58,302 bases of DNA from an uncultured Bacteroidales bacterium (GTDB taxonomy: Bacteria; Bacteroidota; Bacteroidia; Bacteroidales; Muribaculaceae). Every line of letters begins with the position of its first letter. Within the stretch, counting starts at the first letter, position 1. Below the pieces are notes generated by a model that was given only the letters and a program-made list of their open reading frames with translations, made no database searches and was not told where the DNA came from. Both the position numbers and the translations under genes were made by a program. Positions 17,830-23,888 of this stretch are shown here, in pieces. Location: assembly GCA_949289215.1 (NCBI GenBank), contig CASENC010000041.1:1-58302 (forward strand), in the 5' to 3' direction.

Positions 17830-19037
17830 ACGACATTCCTCCTGTTGATAATGGGATCGTTGATATGCTCAAAAATCCATTCATGTTTTGCCCCTGCCTG
17901 GCGTTGCTTGATGTCAAATACCATGCGCCCCGGCATCCCATAATTATATAAAGCCAATGCAGCGGCGAATTTCACCGAATAATCACCGGCCTCATCGTAA
18001 CATTGTTCAAGAAATGGCACCTGCTTGCCGGTGCCCATATCGACAATAGCATTTATAATAGCCACTTTCACCGATTCCACTTGCGCTTTATAGGCATCCA
18101 CAAGATTAGCTTCATCGGCAATATGTTTCATTTTACCCAGCGTGCACGCGATTTCACGCTTCAATTCGATATTGCTTGTACGAATAAATGCATCAAAAAG
18201 CTCGTCACACTCTTCAATCTTGTTCAAGCATCGTATTTCACTTGCAAACAACGGTTTCAGTTTTTCATTCCGTGAGTCTTTTACCCAATGCGACACATTT
18301 GGTATGGTCAATCCCGCCTTGCGGCGGTTGGCAAGAATGGAATGTATATCTATTTTATCCCAATCGCGATAATACTTGTCATAGTCGCCGTCGTCGAAAA
18401 AGCGGAAAGGCTCTACCACACTGTTCCACATGAAATATGCCTGAGCTGCCTTCCTTAAATCATTATTACGTGAATACAGCAACGGCGTTACAACGGCATC
18501 GGGCACGCCCTCTTCAAGGAAGCGCACCCACGTCAATGCCCTCACCTTGTATTTCGTGCGTGAAAATTGTAATTCGCTTTCAAAAAAACTTTTCAGCCCG
18601 AAAGCCACTATTATATTGTGGAAATTAGTGCGATTTATTGTCTCTCCGGCATCGGTTCGGGTATCGGTTATTTCGGTTTTGGTATCGGCTATCATCTGCA
18701 CGAGCAACCTCTTTTCCCTTACCGACATTTGGTTTCGGCGGTCGTAATTCATCATTTCGGCAATCTCGTCGGGCTCATGCACCACATCGTCGTTACCTAT
18801 TTCAATCATGGGGTCACGGTACAGTTCCAGGAACTTTTCCATTATTTTTTGTTCCTTGTGCTTGATAACGTATAAGTATGCAGTTTGGCACAACAAATAA
18901 ATCCCCACACATACACTAAGCATAATGATGAGAATACATATTTGTATAACCAAAGGGAATCCCACAAAAAGGTCGCACAAGTACCAGAAATAGTAGGAAA
19001 TCACTTTAAATACATATGTGCCATAATCAATCTCCAT
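17826..19037 (-). CDS. Membrane-anchored HEAT-repeat protein of the glycan operon
   Basis: 403 aa. One strong N-terminal membrane helix (about 24-58, IQICILIIMLSVCVGIYLL) precedes a soluble alpha-helical domain with HEAT-like pairs (AAQAYFMWNSV, EIACTLGKMKHI, AIINAIVDMGTG, KFAAALALYNYGMPG). No enzymatic motif is visible. It is the first gene of the minus-strand cluster, with a good promoter about 80 bp upstream, and its stop overlaps the synthase start. An inner-membrane scaffold or regulatory partner of the synthase is a reasonable guess from position alone. Confidence 0.7.
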   Translation of the reverse strand: MEIDYGTYVFKVISYYFWYLCDLFVGFPLVIQICILIIMLSVCVGIYLLCQTAYLYVIKHKEQKIMEKFLELYRDPMIEIGNDDVVHEPDEIAEMMNYDRRNQMSVREKRLLVQMIADTKTEITDTRTDAGETINRTNFHNIIVAFGLKSFFESELQFSRTKYKVRALTWVRFLEEGVPDAVVTPLLYSRNNDLRKAAQAYFMWNSVVEPFRFFDDGDYDKYYRDWDKIDIHSILANRRKAGLTIPNVSHWVKDSRNEKLKPLFASEIRCLNKIEECDELFDAFIRTSNIELKREIACTLGKMKHIADEANLVDAYKAQVESVKVAIINAIVDMGTGKQVPFLEQCYDEAGDYSVKFAAALALYNYGMPGRMVFDIKQRQAGAKHEWIFEHINDPIINRRNVV

Positions 19038-19118
19038 AAGGCATCACTATGTTATAAAACATATCGGCACAACGGCCCGATTTATGTAAAACTTCTACGA
19101 ATATCTCAGATTACTTCA

Positions 19119-19151
19119 CAAATATAAGGTCAAATCATTTCTGTTTCCAAA
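19119..19151 (-). promoter_or_regulatory. Promoter of the glycan/salvage operon
   Basis: On the minus strand TTTG (19151-19148), a 21-bp gap and TATATTTG (19126-19119) match both parts of the Bacteroidetes consensus. The predicted start near 19112 gives a leader of about 75 nt before the HEAT-repeat gene. It is the clearest promoter of the eight-gene run. Confidence 0.75.
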
Positions 19152-19359
19152 AAATTCGACACCTTTTTGTCAGTATTTCAACATATTAGCGAATTAATCG
19201 AAGAATTTCGTCAATTTTGCATTTCACGTTTTGGCTGTCATATTTTTACATATTTTAATACCAGTGTGCCGTATATGTTGCACAATTTATAGCACCATTT
19301 CACATGGACACTACCGAAAATAGCACCGTTTTATCGATTTATTCAAGCATATTTTTTAG
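19152..19359. other. Divergent intergenic region
   Basis: This A+T-rich stretch separates the operon promoter from the glycerate kinase promoter. No gene, RNA fold or repeat was recognised in it. Confidence 0.5.
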
Positions 19360-19367
19360 TAACTTTG
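19360..19367 (+). promoter_or_regulatory. -7 box almost touching the glycerate kinase start
   Basis: TAACTTTG ends only 6 bp before the ATG at 19374. With the usual spacing transcription would begin at or next to the start codon, giving a leaderless message. Confidence 0.5.
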
Positions 19368-19373
19368 CCTGTA

Positions 19374-20459
19374 ATGAATGTTCTCGTATTATATTCCTCA
19401 CGCATAGCGAGTGCCTTACAAATAAAAAATGCAGTCGAATCATATCAAACAACCAACGGGGCACACAACCGCGTCACGACATTCCCAATGTCGGACGGCG
19501 GCGAAGGCTTTCTTGATGCAATCGAAACTTCAATCACAGGCTGCCATCGCATCCCCGTTACCCTGCGTGACACACACTTCAAACTTAAAAGCATATATTA
19601 TATAATGTCACCCGACCGGAAAACCGCATATATCGAAGCCTATAAAATATGTGGTTACAACCCCTGTGACACAGAACAAAACCCGGCGACTACATTCACC
19701 CACGGCATAGGTGATGCTATTGTAGATGCATTATCACGCAATTGCAGGAATTTCATTATAGGCATCGAACAAGTTGCCTCGATCGATGCCGGGATGGGTA
19801 TGCTTAAAGCTTTGGGATACAGAATTCTCACCGCCAATGGAGAGGAATTGCCGTTATACCGCGGGTCGGAAATGTTACGGGCTGCCACTGTCGCCGACAG
19901 TAAATGCGCAACACTGCTCAGGCGGTGCCGTTTCACTATTGCCTGCAACGACGACTCGATATTCTATGCAGCCACCGGCCCGGCAATGCGCCATGCCCGA
20001 CACCTCGGAGCCAACGAAGTAACCACCGACATTCTTGACAACGGGTTGCGTAACATGGCATCGGTATATTTCCACCACAACGGCCGCGACGTTTCATATA
20101 TCAAAAGCGGCGGCGCAGGTGGCGGAATAGCCGGAGCATTCGCATCATTCTTCAATGCCAAACTTAAACCGGCAATATCTGCAACAACCGGCACCCAATT
20201 CTCAAACGAAATCAAGCAGGCCGACGACATAGTTGTCGTTTGTGACAGCATCACTCCGGCAACAGTATCGGGATTATCTTTCTCAGCTCTGCTGGCTATG
20301 CTGAAAAAGAGTAACGCCCGCACACATTTCCTGGCCATGCACACCGATAATGCCCCATTACTGGAAAGCCTTGGTGTCAATGACATATCTGTCACCGTCA
20401 ATCCGGCCTGCGACCTTCCATTGCTGCTCGACCGGATAATGCCTAAAAACAGCGATTAA
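19374..20459 (+). CDS. Glycerate kinase family protein, divergent
   Basis: 361 aa, near the family's usual length of about 375. The fold is recognisable from VTTFPMSDGGEGFLDAI, TTFTHGIGDAIVDAL, DAGMGMLKALGYRIL and the glycine-rich SGGAGGGIAGAF. Family members phosphorylate D-glycerate with ATP. Two usually conserved sites differ: the N-terminal SFKGSL-like segment reads SSRIASAL, and the GGSATNDGG-like loop reads IEQVASIDAG. Substrate or activity may therefore have changed. The ATG is chosen because MNVLVLYSS aligns with the family start; an in-frame TTG lies 9 bp upstream. It is a single-gene unit with its own terminator. Confidence 0.75.
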   Translation: MNVLVLYSSRIASALQIKNAVESYQTTNGAHNRVTTFPMSDGGEGFLDAIETSITGCHRIPVTLRDTHFKLKSIYYIMSPDRKTAYIEAYKICGYNPCDTEQNPATTFTHGIGDAIVDALSRNCRNFIIGIEQVASIDAGMGMLKALGYRILTANGEELPLYRGSEMLRAATVADSKCATLLRRCRFTIACNDDSIFYAATGPAMRHARHLGANEVTTDILDNGLRNMASVYFHHNGRDVSYIKSGGAGGGIAGAFASFFNAKLKPAISATTGTQFSNEIKQADDIVVVCDSITPATVSGLSFSALLAMLKKSNARTHFLAMHTDNAPLLESLGVNDISVTVNPACDLPLLLDRIMPKNSD

Positions 20460-20497
20460 CCCGTCGGCCAAGCAACGCATTAATCGCTGTTTTTTTG
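20445..20497 (+). terminator. Terminator of the glycerate kinase gene
   Basis: Arms 20445-20459 and 20480-20494 (aacagcgattaa and ttaatcgctgtt) pair perfectly around a 20-nt loop and run into seven T. The left arm includes the stop codon. Confidence 0.85.
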
Positions 20498-20508
20498 TAT
20501 CGAAATGC

Positions 20509-20979
20509 TTAAAATTCCTCGAAACTCAACGGTAGCAATGCACGAATGCCGTCAAGGCGGTAAACCACATCCCGACCACACAGTAAAACATCGATAGGAC
20601 TGCCACCCAGTTTCTCATATTCAAGTATGGCCTGGCGGCACACACCGCACGGCGACACAGGCTCTTCCACAAAATCGCCTTTTTGCCATGCAGCAATGGC
20701 AAGCCTCACAAAACGCACCCCGGGATAACGCGCAGCGGCGTAAAATATTGCCGACCGTTCGGCACACGTACCTGCCGGGAATGAAGCATTTTCCTGATTG
20801 GCCCCTGTGATTATTTCGCCATTTTCAAGCAGCAATGCAGCCCCCACATGGAAATCGCTATATGGCACATATGCCCGGGAAGTGGCATCTTTGGCCATTT
20901 CCACCAACTTTTTCTCATCTTCGCCCAGCTCATTATAAGAGTAAACCCTTATCTTTGTATCAATAATTCTTTCATCCAT
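20509..20979 (-). CDS. Cytidine deaminase
   Basis: 156 aa from the ATG at 20979; codons further upstream are rejected because the promoter box lies at 20998-21005. It converts cytidine and deoxycytidine to uridines in pyrimidine salvage. All family signatures are present: DFHVGAAL (substrate loop), the zinc site CAERSA with the catalytic Glu, and PCGVCRQ with the other two zinc cysteines. The length is somewhat above the 130-140 aa of typical homotetrameric enzymes because of a short N-terminal extension. Its start codon overlaps that of the divergent LysM gene within CCATGG. Confidence 0.93.
   Translation of the reverse strand: MDERIIDTKIRVYSYNELGEDEKKLVEMAKDATSRAYVPYSDFHVGAALLLENGEIITGANQENASFPAGTCAERSAIFYAAARYPGVRFVRLAIAAWQKGDFVEEPVSPCGVCRQAILEYEKLGGSPIDVLLCGRDVVYRLDGIRALLPLSFEEF
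20950..20957 (+). promoter_or_regulatory. Promoter -7 box for the LysM/glucosaminidase gene, inside cdd
   Basis: TATCTTTG lies within the first codons of cdd on the opposite strand, 20 bp before the ATG at 20978. It supports that start, which has no in-frame ATG alternative before the signal anchor. Confidence 0.5.
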
Positions 20980-22042
20980 GGCAACACAGTGTTTTTGCAA
21001 ATATAGCGAAAGTCGAGAGCAATACAAAGAAGAGCCTGCTCATTTTTGCATTGCCAAGACGCTTCCCATATCACACCACAAAAAACTTTCACGTTTTTGG
21101 CTCATATTGGCCATTTGCACAATTGCCTGCGTACCGGCGGCACAAGGTAAATCGGCGGCATACCTTGAATATATCGAAAAATATCACCGCATAGCCGTCA
21201 TGCACCAGCAGCAATATGGCATTCCGGCAAGCATTACACTGGCTCAAGGGCTGCTTGAAAGCCGCGCGGGGCGCAGCCGCCTTGCCGTTCAAGGCAACAA
21301 CCACTTCGGCATCAAATGCCACGGCAGGGCATGGAACGGCGGCAAAATATATGCCGACGACGATGCTCCCGACGAGTGTTTCCGCAGCTATCGTTCGGCC
21401 GATGACTCATTTGAAGACCATGCCCGATTCCTGAAGCAACGGCGATACGCCCCACTGTTCAAGCTCAAAGTAACCGACTACAAAGGCTGGGCGCGAACAT
21501 TGCGCCAATGCGGATATGCCACCGATAAACGGTATGCCGACAAGCTCATCGACATTATCGAAACTTACGAACTTTACCGCTACGACACCGGGCAACCCAT
21601 CATAGCCAAGCCCAAGCACCTTGAAGGCGACGAGTCGCTTGAACATTCAATCGACAGCCAGATTTTCGAGGAAATAACCTCGGCACACGACATAGTGAAA
21701 CGCAACGGGCTTTACTGTGTGATAGCGAAAAGCGGCGACACCTATTCGAGTATTGCCGAAGAATTTGGCATGAAAGCCCGTAAACTGACGTCGTTCAACG
21801 ATTTAGGATGGAGCAAGCGAAACAACGAAATCACGGTAGGAAGCATCGTCTATATCGAAGAAAAACGTGATGCCGCTACCGGCCACGACACCGGCATCCA
21901 CGTGACGCGCACAGGCGACACCTCCTACTCCATCTCGCAGCAATATGGAATAAAACTGAAATCACTGTGCAAGATGAACCGGCTTTCAACAAGCAATTCC
22001 CACCGTTCGCTGAAAGCCGGACTGAAAATAAGGCTCCGGTAG
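20978..22042 (+). CDS. Secreted glucosaminidase with two LysM domains
   Basis: 354 aa. An N-terminal lead of about 38 residues, then a hydrophobic export segment (LILAICTIACVPAAQG). The glucosaminidase domain (about 60-200) contains GIPASITLAQGLLESRAG with the likely catalytic Glu, NNHFGIKCH and DSFEDHARFL. Two C-terminal LysM domains (about 245-290 and 308-354) start SGDTYSSIAEEF and TGDTSYSISQQY and bind peptidoglycan. The enzyme cleaves GlcNAc linkages in the cell wall during growth or division. The long lead before the signal is odd, but no later start precedes the hydrophobic segment. Confidence 0.88.
   Translation: MATQCFCKYSESREQYKEEPAHFCIAKTLPISHHKKLSRFWLILAICTIACVPAAQGKSAAYLEYIEKYHRIAVMHQQQYGIPASITLAQGLLESRAGRSRLAVQGNNHFGIKCHGRAWNGGKIYADDDAPDECFRSYRSADDSFEDHARFLKQRRYAPLFKLKVTDYKGWARTLRQCGYATDKRYADKLIDIIETYELYRYDTGQPIIAKPKHLEGDESLEHSIDSQIFEEITSAHDIVKRNGLYCVIAKSGDTYSSIAEEFGMKARKLTSFNDLGWSKRNNEITVGSIVYIEEKRDAATGHDTGIHVTRTGDTSYSISQQYGIKLKSLCKMNRLSTSNSHRSLKAGLKIRLR
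20998..21005 (-). promoter_or_regulatory. Promoter -7 box for cdd, inside the LysM gene
   Basis: TATATTTG on the minus strand, 18 bp before the cdd ATG at 20979. It lies inside the first codons of the opposite gene and faces that gene's own promoter. Confidence 0.55.
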
Positions 22043-22091
22043 CATTTCGCCGCTACCGAAACCCAAACGCAAAACAGAGTAATACGTACAA

Positions 22092-23528
22092 TCAATTTTC
22101 CGAAACCGATTTCATCCATTCTTCTCGCGAGGGAACCTCTTCGGCGATTTCGGTACCTGAGAAATCGCCGCCATATTCCTCGGCGTGCTGCGAACGGTCG
22201 AGTCCTATGCGCTCGCTGCGCTTCGATACCCGCATACGCACCATTTTGTTGGTGAGCCAATATAGCGCAAAGCTCATCACAAATGTGTAACCAAACACAA
22301 TCAACACTGCAAGCACATGGTTGATGAAGAAACCCAATCGGGATATCTCACCGTCGCCTTCGGGAAAAAAATAAGAATAGGTGAAAACGCCCGTCAATAT
22401 CGTACCCACAATGCCGCCAAGCCCATGCGTGGGAAACACATCGAGGGCATCGTCAAACAGGTGTTTCCTGGCCTTGTAGGTCACTGCAAAGTTGCAAATT
22501 ATTGTAGTCACAAACGAAATAAAGAAACTTTGCCCCACGGTAACCCAGCCGGCACTCGGTGTTATGGCCACAAGCCCCACCACGGCACCAATGGCTGCCC
22601 CCATCGCCGATGGACGGCGACCAAGCAGGCAGTCGAGAAAAACCCATGTCACCATGGCCGTGGCAGCGGCAGTATTGGTATTAAGGAATGCCGAAATAGC
22701 CACGCCGTCGGCCGCAAGCGATGAACCGCCATTAAAACCAAACCACCCAAGCCACAACAGTGCGGCACCGAGCAGCACAAACGGAATGTTGGCAGCCTTC
22801 CCTTCATCGCTCGTGCGCTTGCCCAGGAACAATGCCCCGACAAGGGCTGCAACGCCCGATGCCGCATGCACCACAATGCCACCGGCAAAATCATGAACGT
22901 GCATCTTGGCAAAAATCCCTTCGGGATGCCACGTCCAGTGCGCAAGCGGGCAGTAAACCACCAGCACCCACAGCATCATGAATATCAAGTACCCCGAGAA
23001 TTTCACCCTCTCGGCAAACGACCCTGTGATAAGCGACGGGGTAATGATGGCAAACTTCATTTGAAACAAGGCAAACAAGGCCAGTGGTATGGTAGTCACG
23101 GCAAGGTCTTGCTGTGTGAGACCGGCACCACTGCTGCCTGCAGGGAGCAAATTCTCGACTCCCACACCTTTCATCATGAAGAAGTCGGCCGGATTGCCTA
23201 TCAGGCCACACACATCGTTACCAAACGACAGGCTGAAACCCACAACTACCCAAATAACACTCACTACCCCCATCACTATGAAACTTTGCAACATGGTGCT
23301 TATCACATTTTTGGCACGCACCATGCCTCCGTAAAAAAATGCCAACCCCGGGGTCATCATCAGCACGAAAATAGTGGCCGTAATCATCCATGCAATATTG
23401 GCATATTGCTGTGCTGTGAGGGCGGGCAAATTGAAATCGGATGTAGAACCCGAAAAAAACAAACCTAAAACACTGATACCAAAAATCACACAAAACAGTA
23501 TCAGCCATCTTTTTTTAACCTTTCCCAT
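22092..23528 (-). CDS. Ammonium transporter
   Basis: 478 aa from the ATG at 23528. After a signal-like first helix come about eleven membrane helices of the Amt/MEP/Rh family. Signatures are FFYGGMVRAKNV (gate region), DFAGGIVVHAASG with the first pore histidine, and FPTHGLGGIVG with the second. It takes up ammonium when nitrogen is scarce. No glnK (P-II) gene lies next to it, unlike in many bacteria. The cytoplasmic tail (about 40 residues after the last helix) is charged. The promoter and a nested inverted repeat are described separately. Confidence 0.93.
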   Translation of the reverse strand: MGKVKKRWLILFCVIFGISVLGLFFSGSTSDFNLPALTAQQYANIAWMITATIFVLMMTPGLAFFYGGMVRAKNVISTMLQSFIVMGVVSVIWVVVGFSLSFGNDVCGLIGNPADFFMMKGVGVENLLPAGSSGAGLTQQDLAVTTIPLALFALFQMKFAIITPSLITGSFAERVKFSGYLIFMMLWVLVVYCPLAHWTWHPEGIFAKMHVHDFAGGIVVHAASGVAALVGALFLGKRTSDEGKAANIPFVLLGAALLWLGWFGFNGGSSLAADGVAISAFLNTNTAAATAMVTWVFLDCLLGRRPSAMGAAIGAVVGLVAITPSAGWVTVGQSFFISFVTTIICNFAVTYKARKHLFDDALDVFPTHGLGGIVGTILTGVFTYSYFFPEGDGEISRLGFFINHVLAVLIVFGYTFVMSFALYWLTNKMVRMRVSKRSERIGLDRSQHAEEYGGDFSGTEIAEEVPSREEWMKSVSEN

Positions 23529-23548
23529 TTTATTCAAGTTTATACACT

Positions 23549-23594
23549 AAAACATTTTGCAATCATTTTCGTTGCAAAACTATCAAAATGTTTT
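23549..23594. repeat. Nested inverted repeats over the amt promoter
   Basis: An outer pair aaaacattttg (23549-23559) and caaaatgtttt (23584-23594) is exact. An inner pair ttttgcaa and ttgcaaaa (about 23555-23562 and 23572-23579) is also exact. They enclose the predicted transcription start and overlap the -7 box, as expected for a repressor or activator operator, perhaps nitrogen-responsive. The regulator is unknown. Confidence 0.5.
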
Positions 23595-23605
23595 AAAACT
23601 ACAAA
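23575..23605 (-). promoter_or_regulatory. amt promoter
   Basis: On the minus strand TTTG (23605-23602), a 19-bp gap and TAGTTTTG (23582-23575) match the full Bacteroidetes consensus. The leader is about 40 nt. Confidence 0.7.
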
Positions 23606-23835
23606 ATTTTATGGCATTATTTTTAATTATAAACCAAAATAACGGCACAAGCAAAAAAAACACACCAGCACACACTTCTCTCCCCTATCATGCCTGAAAA
23701 TATTGCACAATGACATGGTGGTGTACAAAAAATTTAAATCATCGTTATGCAGCAACTTATAAAATGTGACTGATAACAATATGCGGCATTGCGCATATCT
23801 GCACGTTACAAAATTGCATTTTGCAGTATCCACAT
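23606..23835. other. Intergenic region between amt and the barrel gene
   Basis: A minus-strand frame of 68 codons (23627-23833) is cysteine- and phenylalanine-rich, with no promoter or export signal, and is not considered a gene. Nothing else was recognised. Confidence 0.4.
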
Positions 23836-23869
23836 AAAAAAGAAGTCTGACCCATAGGCCCGACTTCTT
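23836..23869 (-). terminator. Terminator of the outer-membrane barrel gene
   Basis: On the minus strand aagaagtc pairs with gacttctt, with a G+C-rich inner part, followed by a run of six T. It lies 20 bp after the stop at 23889. Confidence 0.75.
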
Positions 23870-23888
23870 ATCTTCTCAAAAAAAACGG

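Noticed and set aside
22037-22058. Hairpin cggtagc/gctaccg after the LysM gene as a terminator
   Set aside because: It has no T run on either strand and overlaps the end of the coding sequence.
23627-23833. 68-codon minus-strand frame in the amt intergenic region
   Set aside because: No promoter box, no export signal, low-quality composition, and it ends in the neighbourhood of a terminator.
23826-23835. DnaA-box-like gtatccaca as part of an origin
   Set aside because: It is a single copy with a mismatch, with no cluster and no A+T-rich unwinding region pattern around it.
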